This document shows, piece after piece, positions 23,387 through 36,585 of a stretch of 64,000 nt of DNA. The first letter of the stretch is position 1; every line of letters begins with the position of its first letter. Position numbers and translations under genes: made by a program. The notes under the pieces were generated by a model that saw only the letters and a list, made by a program, of their open reading frames with translations, made no database searches and was not told the DNA's origin. Source of the stretch: Bagarius yarrelli (Eukaryota > Chordata > Actinopteri > Siluriformes > Sisoridae); NCBI GenBank assembly GCA_005784505.1, contig VCAZ01000022.1, forward strand, positions 3,236,195-3,300,194. The letters run 5' to 3'.

Positions 23387-24970
23387 TTGTCCTCTAAAAT
23401 GGCAGTCTGGTAGTCATTCAGGCCCTTCGGTCAGGCTTCCTGTGAAGAGAGGAGGTCGGATTATACAAGCAGGGGACGGACTTTCGGTGTGTCAGAACTC
23501 CTCGGTGTATAACATCTAAGGCCATCCATATGGCTCTGTGATGAAAAATTTACATGCAGCCACATTTTTTCATACACTCATGAGTAATTAATGGAGGAAA
23601 GTTGCAATGTTCACGGGCGCATTCGTCGTCAGTGGCACGCTTTCACAGCCATGGTCAATTACTCGCACTGATCACCAATCCATGATTCGACTTTAGTTAA
23701 AAACTCTAATGAAATAAGAAGCAAATATAAGCCGAGCTATAAGTCCAGTCATCATTAAAGTCTTACGAAAAGGATTTTTTTTTGCTTTATGTTGCTTATA
23801 TTTAAGCAGTCTTTTTAAATTCCAGCTGTGAAGTAAATGAACTGGAGAACCTTTAAGGTTTAATGTTTTTTTTTTTTTCTAGATGCAAAATTATAACACA
23901 TTTATATCCTAATATTTAAGCAGGTTTTATACTACACCTTTATGCGGAACCCTGATGTTTTTTTTAGGGTTGCGTGTAGTATGTAGTATGTGTGTTTTGT
24001 TAATTAGTGGATCACTTTACAGTTATAAGTTATAACCTCCTGTTCGAAGTAACCATGGAATCTGTCTAAAGTTACTTACATTCCGGATCATTTCTCACAG
24101 TTTTTTTGAGCAACGTTTGTTGCATCAAACGGAAACCTTGTAACTGATTAAATAACAGTTAAATTAGCGTGCGCAATTTTGCTTTTTTTTTATTCTTTTC
24201 ATATTTAATATAGTCTAAATGTAGTCCAAATGCCAATCAGATCCATAAAAGTATCGTTCAAACCCCCTTTATTCCTTCACCGTTCGTGATGAAGCTGTAC
24301 ACAGTGCATTAGCAGCTGTTTGGGTATTTTAACAGGAAGTGTCAGCATTTTGTAAAGCACTTAAAAACGTTGGTTATAAACAAAAAGAAGACAAGCTTTC
24401 CAGTTGGCAACGTTAAAGCGACTTGGCTTGGCTAGGAAAAACCTTTTTTTCGGGGCAGATTTAGGAGTTTAATACATGAAGGCTAATAATAGCCACTTCC
24501 TGTAACAACAGGCTATATAAAAAAAAAAAATTACCTTTAATACATTCCACATTTAGCAGCCTTATCGAGCTTTACTAGTTGTTGAAGAAATCAATTAAGG
24601 TGGTCCAATTTTAATCATCTGGAAAAATCCAGCCTGTGAAAACCTGCAAGTTTACTAATAAACACTTTAAACTTTTATCGGGTAAAAAAATAAATTGTGG
24701 TTTCGCTTTGTTACGCTGTAGCATGTACTAATCTGATTAGAGGGTTGCTATAGAGATACACTCTTTATAAATGGCCATTTTTTTAACACGCACAACTACC
24801 ACATGTTAAAGCGTTTCTTCACAGGCAGAAATGATGTTTTCCAGGACGATGAATTTCAGCAGGGAGCAGTAAAGTGCTTGTAAGTGATGGATAAAACACA
24901 TGATGCTGAAGCTGTGTTTCTATTGGTTGTCTAGGTGACATTATTGTGTATTTACATGTGACTAATTACG
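23387..24970. other. Non-coding stretch without recognised element
   Basis: Mixed composition at 23390-23760, then AT-rich with T-runs. No gene, RNA or repeat family recognised. Confidence 0.4.
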
Positions 24971-24998
24971 ACTCTACAATACTATAGTATTGTAGAGT
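24971..24998. repeat. Perfect 28-bp palindrome
   Basis: Bases 24971-24998 equal their own reverse complement (starts actctacaat, centre actatagt). The similar motif ctatag recurs at 25439-25580. It may be the end of an old element into which the hAT MITE inserted. Confidence 0.8.
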
Positions 24999-25013
24999 AA
25001 CTGTAGTATAGAA

Positions 25014-25438
25014 CAGGGGTCCCCAACCACCGGTACCGGTCTAATGGATCATTTGGTACCGGGCCACAAAGAAAAAAATGCAATTAAAAATAATTATTTA
25101 GATTTTATTTATTAGTTATGCGGATTTTGTTTTAAAAAACGACTTAACTCTGACACGCTATTTCACGCATCAGCGACAAATACTACATTTACTGGAGAAC
25201 CTTTTTAGGAAGGAACGAGCAAATGATGTGATGGCAGAAGAGTTACAGACTACCAGCAAATGTTACTGTTATTGTAATTGGCTAATATAAAGTGTGCTAA
25301 TATAAATTGCACTCGGATTACATACCATGGACTAAGAAAGATTTTTGTTAGTGGAACCCCCGTGCCTTTTACCCGGTCTGTGGAGAAAAATCCATGCGAG
25401 AAAGTGGTCCCTGGTACAAAAAAGGTTGTGGACCGCTG
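25014..25438. mobile_element. hAT-type MITE with target-site duplication
   Basis: Left end CAGGGGTCCCCAACC, right end GGTTGTGGACCGCTG (12 of 15 matching as inverted repeats). It is flanked by gtatagaa (25006-25013) and ctatagaa (25439-25446), an 8-bp duplication with one mismatch, as expected for hAT. The interior is AT-rich without transposase. Confidence 0.85.
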
Positions 25439-25706
25439 CTATAGAACACTGAGTGAAATTTCCTGTGGTAAATGCTGTAGTGTTTTTTTTTAAACCTTAC
25501 TATAGTAAATTTACTATAATAAATTGCAGAGAATTGTGGTAATTCTACTACACTTGTTATAGAAATGCTACTATAGAAAATCTATAACTCTATTATCCTG
25601 TATATGTGTGATAACCTTCCCTAAAATAAATAAAAAAAACAAAAACAAATGTGTTATTAAACCATTAACTTTTTCCTTCTTTCTTTTGCTGAATCAATAA
25701 TCTGAC

Positions 25707-25953
25707 AGGGCAGCATGGTGGCTTAGTGGTTAGCACTGTTGCCTCACAGCAAGAAGGTTCGATTCGGGTCTTTCTGTGTGGAGTTTTCATGTTCTCCTAG
25801 TGGTTTCCTCCCACAGTCCAAAAACATGTATGTTAGGTTGATTGGTGATTCTAAATTGCCTATAGAAGTGTGTGTGGGTCTGTGTGTGGCCCTATAATGG
25901 ACAGGCGACCTGTCCAGGGTGTACCCCTTTCAGAGATGACTGGGATAGACTAG
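25707..25953 (+). mobile_element. tRNA-like fish dispersed repeat (copy 1)
   Basis: A-box region gcatggtggcttagtggtta, then gcctcacagcaagaaggttc, tttcctcccacagtccaaaa and ggcgacctgtccagggtgta. The same order is found in the copies at 31472-31702 (+) and 50851-51110 (-). Confidence 0.8.
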
Positions 25954-28321
25954 TTGTTTATTGTGGTCCTTATTTTTGTGTATAAAAGGTGGCAACCCCA
26001 GCTACAGCTTAAATTGACCATTTATAGATTCTGACAATTTTTTAGACAGTTTTGGACCATTTTTTTTCTAATCACTTACTAGTAAACGCCTCCTCGCCTC
26101 CTGTTTTCACACTCTCAAAATTTTTTTAAAGGTTATTTAGCATAGCTAGAAATTGAATAAATGCATAAAACGCAGCAAGCCCTGAAAAGCCCTCCTCAAA
26201 AAAAATCCCGTCTGTCTTGTTGATAAAGTGAAAGTAAACAGCATATCCATTTAACAACGGGTTTTGGCACTAGGTTGGATCTATGAGAAGGGAAAGGAAA
26301 GGGAGAAAAAAAGGTATTATCTTTCATCAGGCATCTTTCAGGCATCGGTGCAAAAAAAAAAGACGTATATTGAGACACCAATTCTCTGGTGGTTTTGGGC
26401 TTGGAGCTGAAAAAAATAACGGAATGGGCTCACACTGCAAAGTCTATCCAAAGTTCATGGCTTTGTCAATTAAGCCACTGTGCTCACACTATCATCAAAT
26501 GAATTACTTACAGTTATTACACATCTCAAAGGAAGACCCATCAGTGCTAATAACCAGAAATATTCTTGTGTCTGCACACTATGCCAACAAAATCTAATCA
26601 ATCCTGCTGTGCGTTGGTTTCACTGTTTGCTTTCATTTGCTTCGTCGTCAGCATATCCCGAAGCCATAGAGTTTTAAAAGCACTTACTCACACTGTCTTC
26701 TCAAGAATGGCTCAAAAGTTCCCCTTTGGGCATGGAGAACCACAGCCAGTCTTGCCCTAACTCTTTAATGAGATGATGAATGGAAACCGAGAGAGTAAAA
26801 GAGGCCCTAGGCTTCAAGGGTGGCTAATTTAAGCAGAGATTTATCAAAACGCTGGGCCTAGTGAGGACTGATCTGAAAGAGAGTGCCCACCAGTCTCCAT
26901 TAAGATGGATGGGGTAATTACTGCCAATGTGCCTCTTTCTCGAATGACCATAATCTGCTACGTGTGAATTCTTTCTGCCTTAGACTACATTCAGAAAGGC
27001 GTAATGAGCCATGTGCTACGTTTACATCCATTTACATTTGCTTCCAAAGACGGTTATTTGGTCTGAGCATCGCCACCAAATATCTACTTTGATATGGAAT
27101 AATCTCTGCAGTCTTCATATCACGATCTTTCCACGCTTCCTCCTCCTCCTCCTCCTCCTCCTCCTCCTCCTCGGAGAGCAAATTTTGTTCCATGTCCCGT
27201 CTGTGTGTGTCCACATTAATGAGTAGTTTGACATTTTGCTAACTTGCCTCCTGCGTTCTGTCTGCTTCGCCCTTCATCGCTTGTGCGTCCAACCGCTGGG
27301 AATTTGGCAGGCATTGTCAGCCAATCGGATGCGGCGCTTTTCACTGAAAACAACTGCATTGCCAACGGCATTTAATACTGTTAATGGTCAATAAGTGAAT
27401 TCAAATGTCACCATTGTCTGGGTCTGTCCTCTCTAGAGGTCTAGAAATCAGTCCATGATCCTTTCATCTCTCCCTTTATGACCGTCTCTTTAATTCTTGA
27501 GCGTAGCTCTAATAAAATACATAATTAGCTTCTACAAGTCTCTCTTTTACAGAAAACCCTCATAAGTTAGTTTCGACAAAAGTGCAGATGTAGAAGATCA
27601 CTTTAATAGAACCTAGAGATGGCTTAGAGCTGAGTCATTGCCCATACGCGCACACCCACCATGCCCACTATAGCCCACTCTGTCAGCTCCATTGTGGAGG
27701 GTATTATGGAGATAGGGACTGGCAGAGGGGTGCAGGTGGCACCAGGCTGGCACAGACGCCATCCCACTGCTCCCAGTGCCTGTGCCACAGCCATCTGTCA
27801 TCAGGCCGAACATCTGCAAACCCAAGGTGCCCTTGTCGCCCACTGTTACTGTGAGCCGCTTGGCGTTTCTATTGGAAGGCCACACGGGCAAAAGGATCTA
27901 CCAGTAAATTTTTGGGTCTTTCACATCTCTAAAGAGGAAATAAACCTCACTAATCTTTATACTCTAGTGGCACATGTGGTCTTGATTTGCGCTGTTTCGG
28001 CAAAACAGATATTTTTTAAAATTACATGGTTTATGGGTGGTGTTTAGAAGATCAACTTGCACCAACTTCCTTTATTTGAAGATAAAAAGTAGGTCCTACA
28101 ATTGCTGTAATGTTCACATTACCTAAGCCAATGTAGCCTTCACAAGCTTTAGGTCTTTTCTGGTGTTGCTATGGTTCCTGTGCCATTTCCAGATATTTTT
28201 TTTTTCACTCCTCTCCTACATCTCACTACAGACAGATGGCCACCCCCACCCGTCCCTTTATCAGTTTGCTTTGAGTCATTTCAAATGAAGCGAATTACTG
28301 AATATTGAGTGCACAGTATGT
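25954..28321. other. Non-coding stretch with several low-repeat blocks
   Basis: Holds the (TCC)n run at 27138-27172. The parts 26780-27000, 27280-27500 and 27650-27900 are more GC-balanced than their surroundings and carry no simple repeats. They could be conserved non-coding DNA of the nfix region, or fossil coding DNA at 27650-27900. Neither can be settled here. Confidence 0.3.
27138..27172. repeat. (TCC)n trinucleotide repeat
   Basis: About 11-12 TCC units. Confidence 0.95.
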
Positions 28322-30263
28322 TCAGGTAACATCCATGAGATTCAAGACGACGTATCCCAGCGTGGCCTTGATGATTCTCTCTGCGTCCTCTACACACAGT
28401 GGCGCAGCACAATTACATAAAAAAGGTACCTTCACATTTACAAGCATTGGTGATTAAGAGCAGTGCCGACAATAATATTTCCTTGAAATAATTTTTATAG
28501 GATATATATATATGTATAGTTTTACCCTATCACAGACACAGTCGTTTAGAAAAATAAATAATGAACAAAGTGAACAGTTTATTGTAAATATATATATATA
28601 AAGCAAATAGATAATAATGAAAATAACTAGAAAGAGGAAAAAAATCCTTAGAGTTTAATCCTTAATTAAGTTTGCATGAACACCAATACACAACATATTA
28701 TTAACTCTATATAATATTTCGCTCTAATTCATACCAAAAATGAAACCCACTATTCTTTATTTAGCTCCTAGATGGCATACAATTCGGCGTTATCTGTTAT
28801 AAATTTCTAATTTTTATTGCATTATTATTATTACTTTAGTAGTGTTTTTGGAAAAAAAAAATTTTAATAATGTATTTTCGGTAAAAATAGCAATAAATTC
28901 TATATACACAGTTTTCTCCTGTGTACAAACTCCTACCTTATGTCCTTCACTGCTCAATTCTGTTATAATACACTACGTCAGTGATTGCAGCAAACCTTTG
29001 CCTGCTTTGGTACATTATATCCAGTATGATTTGTGCATAAATATATTCCTAAATATAAACTGCTTGCAAAAGAGGAAAGCGCATGCTTAATTGAACGTGT
29101 ACAGGAGTTCCTGCAGAACGTGTGCATAAACCATTTAAACCGTAGGACCTCTTTTGTTTTCTGCTGTACTGCGTCGTTATTTAGCAGCCATAAGAAAAAA
29201 AAAATCAGGTTTAGTATTGAGTAAATCCTCTGGGAGGTTTAATCACATGAAATTAACAGACATTTAATGAAGCGGTATTGGACAGGACATAGACATGGAT
29301 TGACCTCAAGTAGTGAGTTGCTTGCATTAATGAGTTTGTTGCCATACAGCATCCAGACAAGTCTCATTAGACTTTAACAGGAGCAGCGTGTGTCATATAA
29401 TCGGCAATATAATACGCAACCGGCATATAATATAATATAATATATATATAATATAATATAATATAATATAATATAATAATATATAGCCACTATTTACTAC
29501 TATTTACAGATATGTGCCAAAGTTATAGTTATATTAATATTTCCAGGAAAAATCATAGCATTAGGAATAATAAAACTCTTTCATTATTTATTAATACTAA
29601 ATGTTAGAATGATGTTTTAATAGATTTTTTTTTTTTTTTGCAACCTAAACATTACAAACATATCTCACACACCTGACATTTTTAGCCCAAACTAAAAAAA
29701 ATAGCTTTTGGGTGCTTGTTACTACAAATTTTCCATACCAATTTATGAGAGCAGAACACACACTCTCTGTAATACCTTCTGACTTTATAGTAGCTGTTTC
29801 GATAGACCATCACATTGCTGATTATAACAGAAACTATTTTACATGGTGATAATTACCTGTTCCTTTTTTCAGCAAAAAAAAAAAAAGATGGCTTATTGCA
29901 TATACAGTCTTACCTTGTACCTGTCTGATGCTCAGTGGGCTCTTTTTTTTTACTTTCTACACCTGCCCCTGCCTCATCTTTAATAGAAAGATTATTAGAA
30001 TAAGTATTAGACATTTAATTTAATATTATACCGCATTAATCTCTATTAAATACTAATAAACAACTCATTTAAAACATTTACATGAATTTTTAAAATTATT
30101 TTAGACCTACTATTAATATGGTTTTAATAAAATAGAATAAAAATTATGTGTTGTAGATAACTAAGACTAATGATTATAATAGAAAATATAATTAGTTATA
30201 TGAAAGTGCTATTTTGTCTCAATATTTTGTCTGATGATACATTTTCTTTTTTTGTGTGAGGGC

Positions 30264-30301
<38 letters not shown>

Positions 30302-31471
30302 ATTTAATTAGACAATCTAATTCTAAAGATTGTAAATATTTTCTGACAGAAATACTAAAACAAACCAAATTACTTACTCAGCAGATCGACCAATGACTGT
30401 GATGTGGATTTTAATGCTTCTAGTCATTAACGCAAAACCAAATTGTTGTCTTCGTTTTCCAGAAAGCAGAGACACCGACTGTGAGTGATGCTGAGGAGTG
30501 TTCTGGAAAACGCAGAGCCGGTTAGCCGAAACCGTGGGCCTAAAGTAAAGAGGTAAGAGAAAGCTTTGAGCTCAGGGGGTTGTGAGATGGGGTACCTTAG
30601 CTGATAAGGGCAAAGAGGCAGTGCCTATAGCCAGCGAGCCACACCGCAGTGCATGGCCCTGTTACACACACACACACACACTAAAATGTAATAAATGGTT
30701 GTCATGAAGCCGTGCAAATCTTAAATGAACCGCTTTTCTAAAAAAGGCTGTAAGTGTTAACGGACCGAAAAAGATGGCTGTTGTGAATCTAAAGGTAAAA
30801 TAAATCGGTGGAAACACAGGACATTTTTAAATGCCACCTAGAGCTAGATAAGCATTGCCAATACGGCCTGGCCAACAATTCGTCTTTAGAAAAAGCACCT
30901 GCGAGTTTGTATTCTTTTCTTTGGCACTCTTCTGAAAGCCCTGCTGGTCATTTGTGATTACGATATTGAGCCGATGGTCCATGCCAGGGGGCCCTGTTTC
31001 TGTTTCTGTCCAGGAGTCCAGCACTGATCCTGAGAAAGTCCAGAGCTGCAAATCAAACACAGCCTACAGCACCTCATATTTGCAATGACTGAACATAGTT
31101 TTCTGTTGCCATTTACTTTAATGTGGAATTTTTCCAGACATGCTAAAATGTCACAGCTATTCAATCTTAACGCTCTTACGGTTTTGTACAACGGGTTTAT
31201 TTATTTTATTACCCAAGAGCCATCGAGGCATTTTTTCAATGATTCTGCTGTTCAAAAATGTCCTATCATCGATGTTTGAAAATATATATTCACAGAATGC
31301 ATGGACACTTCTTAAGTTTGACCAGCATAAGTTTAAGTTTAAGAGCACAATGAGATATTACTTATATCCATCCATATAATGAAAACTATACATATACTTT
31401 CATCTCATTTAACAACTAATTTAAAACCATCGTCCTTAACAACCAATCACTGATCACCTGTGCTTGCGCAG
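28322..31471. other. AT-rich non-coding stretch
   Basis: Includes a (TATAA)n run at 29425-29486 and a (GT)n run at 30266-30298. A short spliceable minus-strand frame at 28322-28389 is discussed under findings. No other gene evidence. Confidence 0.4.
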
Positions 31472-31702
31472 GTACTCCGGTTTCCTCCCACAGTCCAAAA
31501 ACAGGTATGTTAGGTTGATTGGTGATAGGATTGAGTGTAAGTGTGTGAGTGGCCCTGTGATGGACTGGCGACCTGTCCAGGGTGTCGCCCTCCTGCCTTT
31601 CGCTCTTTCAGAGGCATCTGGGATAGACTCCAGCAGATCCCTGTGACCCCGAAGTAGGGAATAAGCGGGTATAGAAGATGAATGAATGAATGAATGAATG
31701 AA
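31472..31702 (+). mobile_element. tRNA-like fish dispersed repeat (copy 2, 5' truncated)
   Basis: Starts at tactccggtttcctcccaca, then 'ggccctgtgatggactggcg', 'gggatagactccagcagatc' and 'ggaataagcgggtatagaag', ending in (ATGA)n. It is the plus-strand counterpart of the fragment at 4640-4742. Confidence 0.8.
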
Positions 31703-33880
31703 TTATTTCACGTGTAGAAATGTTCAGTACTATAATATTTCATGGCATCTGATTATCTATATTTGTTTTATATGTATCCGTGTCTTTGGAAAATGTACCT
31801 TAGAAAAATATTTCGATTTGCAAAAGATCACAGCATGCCGAGTAGCTTATGATGTAATTTGCGAACTTTCCTCCTGAAAATATTCGCAACCCCGTCCTCA
31901 TGTTCCAAACATGGAAAATAAACAACAAGCCTGAGCCGATCACTTTAGTGATAGGATTTTCTCATTCCCCCAAACAGTTTTTGTCACCTTGCAGCTCTCT
32001 TTTTCCTTCCCTGCTTTGTGAGCTCACCTTTGGTGTGAATGAGCTCATTAGCGAACAGCATGGTTCTGCTAAACGAGAGTCTCGGGCCGCCATAATGAGG
32101 GCTAATAAAGGCAGGCGCCGTGTGCGAAATGAGGCCTGTCACCTCGCGTTAACCAAGTTTGCATATAACACCGCCTCGTCTGAGCGAAAACATACGAAAG
32201 CTTGTCCGGAAAACGGTTATTTTGACGAAAAATATTTTGGACCTCAGACTCAGGATTGAACTCACACTTAAGGAATTTGCAGCTCAGGCTGAGGAGCCCG
32301 AGGAGGAAGGTTGAAAGCAGGTTGGGGGTTTTTTTTTCAGGGGTCGTACTGTGTTTTAGTGCGATTGGTGTTCACTTCACCCGATAAAAAAAAATTCTAG
32401 GCCAAGCAGAAGGCACGAGGTATAGAACAGAAAGCTGGAATCGTCTCTTGTTTTTTTGTGTGTTTGGCCTGCACTCCTGCGGCTCCGTGCAGAGTGCTGG
32501 CTACAGCACAGCCCGTATAACTTCCATAGGTGATTTATGGAGCTGCTTTCCCCCTCAGATGGAAGACAGCTTCTCAGGTCATTCTAGGACAGCAGCGGCA
32601 GACGCATTCAGCAGATTCTCGACTGAAGATGGATTTTATTTATTTCTAGGAACCAGTACCTGGTACTTTTTTACCTCAAGCAAAGTATTCAGCACTGCGC
32701 AGCACCTTAACTCCATTTCACCATTGTATTTCCTCTCAACTTCAGCCAGGTGTCTAAACGTGAGAGCTCGCCTCGCTTTCTGATTGGTAGAGAGTAGGCA
32801 GAGGAGAAGATGTGATTGGCTCTGGCGGTGATGACGGTGTTTACAGACCTACGAGCACGTGAGGAGGAGGCGAAACTCAAAGCAGATGGTTGAGCTGGCA
32901 CCTGTCTTGCTCTGAAATCTGTTTGGAGCTGTGTTCCACATGTATAAAAACGGCCGAGACCTTCTTGTGCCAAGACAAAAAAACAATCTCAGGTTTAACC
33001 CGCTAAAATCTCTCTATTCCTTAGCTGACGCTCATTAAAACGATGCCTTATGCGGTGTGGGATCATTCGAAGCATGCTGCTCCGTGCTTGTGTTTTCACA
33101 CTTATAGGAACAGATTGCCTTTAGTGTTATTGACAGATTTAATGCTGAAGTGATATATAGGCCTCTGTGTACACCGTGACACACTAGTTTTCACGAATTC
33201 TCTGCTTTTGTCCATTGAGTTTTGCATTTATGTTTAGATTAGGCTGCGTGATGCAAATGTGTATCACGTGTATTATTATTATTCAGGCTCTCTAACCTGA
33301 GGATTTCTTTTATTGTAAGCAAAATGTGATACTTCTCTCGAGTGAAATGCTATAATTTACAGAGAACGTGGCGTCCACAGTTAAAAAGGCTTTGTCAACG
33401 TCTTCAATGTCCGGCTCAGCCAGCAGAGGGAGTAAGAGTATTCACTTCCCTATAAAAGAAACCTTTGAATCTTGTTGTTAACCTGACCACAGTGCACGTA
33501 TCATGTGACAAATAAACCTCACTTCATTTCCTTTACCAAAGCAAAAACTTCTCAGTCCCAGAAACTGCTGTTATGATCTTATCAATAATTAACCTGACGT
33601 CTCTTAGCTCATCTGGAAACGTGTCCTTTCTTTTAAGAAGGTCAAAAGAGGCCTGGTCTTAGAATGAACCCTATACTGACACTAAGTGTTGACAAATGTA
33701 AGTATTATTTTTCTCTAGGACAAATCGAAGCAGAAACAAATAATAATGTTGAATTTTAACCCAATTAGATTAAACATCACAGGAAGAATTATACTGCTAA
33801 AAATGAAAAATGTAGGTTGGGTTTTTTTTAACATTTAAATTCCATACTTTATAATAGTATGGAAAAATATCTAATGGCAT

Positions 33881-33882
<2 letters not shown>
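31703..33882. other. Non-coding stretch upstream of nfix
   Basis: Mostly unique sequence. Two inverted CCAAT boxes (ATTGG at 32783-32787 and 32815-32819) lie in a GC-richer part at about 32740-32900, but no exon is evident beside them. Confidence 0.3.
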
Positions 33883-33923
<41 letters not shown>

Positions 33924-33939
33924 ATATATATATATATAG

Positions 33940-33971
<32 letters not shown>

Positions 33972-33978
33972 TAGAGAT

Positions 33979-34048
<70 letters not shown>

Positions 34049-34132
34049 GAGATAGAGATAGATAGAGATAGAGAGATATAGATATAGATAGATAGATAGA
34101 TATAGATAGATAGATAGATAGATAGATATAGA
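33883..34132. repeat. (TA)n(GA)n(GATA)n compound microsatellite
   Basis: About 85 bp of TA, then about 75 bp of GA, then GATA/GATATA units. Confidence 0.95.
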
Positions 34133-36329
34133 TTTTGTTTTGCTTCGTTTAAGGCTACAAGAAGTAACAAAAAAAACCCTGATTTTTCAAATGAATTAAT
34201 TTAAACAACAGACGTAAATCAACCAGCAAATCAATGGAGCCTTTATGCCATTTAAAATCTTTAATGTCTGTAATGATCTTCATAATATAACATTTTGATA
34301 TGTTTCAGAATTCTATTATAAATGATGTACAAATGATTAAAAACATGTACACTTAGATAAAAGGAATAAAAGATCTCAGTTAATAAAAAAAAAATAGTAC
34401 ACACTTACGATGATATATAAATATAAACACAATTACAATTATAAATACATAAACAATACAATTTATCACACGGATTTCAAAAGTTTATTTATAATTGTAA
34501 TTGTATTTATATTTCTATATCATTGTATACTATTTTTATTATTATTATTCATTGTTTGATTGTTTTAAAAAAAGATTTTAGTCTATAATAATAGTAATAT
34601 TAATAATAGTAATTTTAATTAAAAAATTATGTTAATAAGAAAAAGAAGAAAACATATTTTTATTTTAATTCCATATATATATTTAATAGGCTTATTTTTA
34701 TGAAACAAACAATAAAAATGATCAGATATATTTGTGTTCGTGTTAAGACAAGGCAATCGGACGAGTTTAATGACAGGCCTCTGCAGTACATCAGGATAAA
34801 AGTCAGACAGTGACATTTTTGCAGAAGACAGAAAGACAATAGACAGATAGACCGATAGCCAAGCAGATGAAAAAAATGAGACGAGGAATATCATATGTCT
34901 GAAACCCAGACTGGCATCACCAGGTGCTCTTTAGTATTTCGAGATGCTGGCATGGCATTTGGGCGTTTAGTGTGGCACTCACACACACCAACCCCCAACA
35001 ATGATTTGCTTTGTAAAGTACCCAATGATGCCATGGTAACCTTCTTGTCCTGGGCAAAAAAACAATCAGATTTGGGCCAAAAAAATGCCTGGCAACTTTT
35101 TTTTTTTTATTAACCCATTCATGTTGCCCAGAAACCTTTGAAACTTAATAGCAGTGGCTACACATAATAAGCCAGGAGAAAGTCACTGACGCTGACTGAG
35201 AGAGAGAGAAAACACACTTTTGTTTGTTTTAAATGCACAAATTTAGTTTCATTCTAAATGAGCGGAAACTGTGTATTCAGTGATGGAACTATTCAAGGAC
35301 CAATTAACATAAAGCAGCTAGATTGTGAAGGTAAATTCATTCTAAAATTAATTATAATTATTGGCTTTTTTTTTTTAAACATATATTTAAATCTATACCC
35401 TAAAACATATAGTCAATAGTCAGAGTGGTACCCTAACACAAGGGAAATAATTACAGAAATCTTTCCTTATACACTTTTTGTATAGGGAAAATATTATTTA
35501 TTTCTTACACACACTGATTTTTTTTTAAATCATTTTAGGAGTCATCTAGACACTAAGACACGTTTTATACCCCTAAAATTGCGCCAATTGCCTATGATTT
35601 GTGTATCTATAATGGCTCTTTTTACACTCCTATACTCGCTGCTAAAAATGATAACTAAACATAGAGTTTGAAAATAGACAGTTTATTTATTTTTTATTTA
35701 ATTAAGAGCTTTATTATAAATAAAAATGTTCCTGCATAAGATGTTTGTTCTATGAAACTCCAGGCTTTTAAAAATTTGCTCTTAGTAATAAGGAAAGGTT
35801 AAAAACCCTTGAGGTGCATCTGTATATTAAATACAGCTTACAGCTCAAGATAACAGTCTGTTTTTTAGTTTAACTTGGCTTCGCTTCCACACTTTAAAAT
35901 TGCCCTTTGAAATGTTTATTTAACATCCAATACTGTTGGATCTGTTGATTAGTGCTGCTTTAAAAACTCCGATGAAAATGAAATGGTCATTACAGCCTCT
36001 GGCGACATGGAAGAAGTTGTCAGCTATTGGCACGCTTGCCTGTCCTGTCCAGGTTTTTTTTTTTTACAAAAGCAATATACATGTGTAATGTAATACAGTG
36101 CGGTGAAAATGTACGAATTTCTCAGGAAAAGATTTTCTTTTCCAATGCATTTGAGTGACATGTCCAGCTAGTGACATTTGTGGGAGTACCAGAAAACTTA
36201 CCAGGATCAAAATATAAAAACGCCACATTTTTTTGCCTGTAGCAAAGATATTCTATATTGATGAACGAATTAAATTTAACAGAAATTGTTTCTTTTTTTA
36301 TTGATTTGTCTATGAGTCTGCAGATTATT
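34133..36329. other. AT-rich non-coding stretch
   Basis: No gene seen. The block 34880-35170 is less AT-rich and carries the X-box-like motif entered below. Confidence 0.4.
35027..35040. promoter_or_regulatory. X-box-like RFX site
   Basis: GATGCCATGGTAAC differs by one base from the palindromic RFX-type X-box GTTGCCATGGTAAC. Confidence 0.35.
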
Positions 36330-36396
36330 AGGTAGGTAGGTAGGTAAGTAAACAGATAAGTAGGTAGGTAGGTAGGTAGGTAGGTAGGTAGGTAGG

Positions 36397-36448
<52 letters not shown>

Positions 36449-36477
36449 CAGATAGATAGATAGAAAGATAGATAGAT

Positions 36478-36551
<74 letters not shown>

Positions 36552-36585
36552 TAGATAGATAGATAGATAGATAGATCGATCGATG
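36330..36585. repeat. TAGG / GATA / GACA compound tetranucleotide array
   Basis: About 17 TAGG units (with a break), then GATA units with a few GACA or GAAA variants, a GACA block, and GATA again. The 167-codon minus-strand open frame here is a repeat translation. Confidence 0.95.

Noticed and set aside
27305..27325. TTGGC ... GCCAA pair suggesting an NFI autoregulatory site
   Set aside because: The half sites are 11 bp apart, not the 5 bp of the NFI consensus.
27661..28047. 128-codon plus-strand open frame
   Set aside because: It crosses the GC-richer block without recognisable domains; the overlapping minus frame is equally open, which argues for composition rather than coding.
30464..30519. 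Possible short exon between ttccag and gttagc reading KAETPTVSDAEEC
   Set aside because: Weak donor, no neighbour exon and no known peptide.
31900..32259. 119-codon plus-strand open frame
   Set aside because: No family motif, no splice sites that fit and composition like the flanks; treated as chance.
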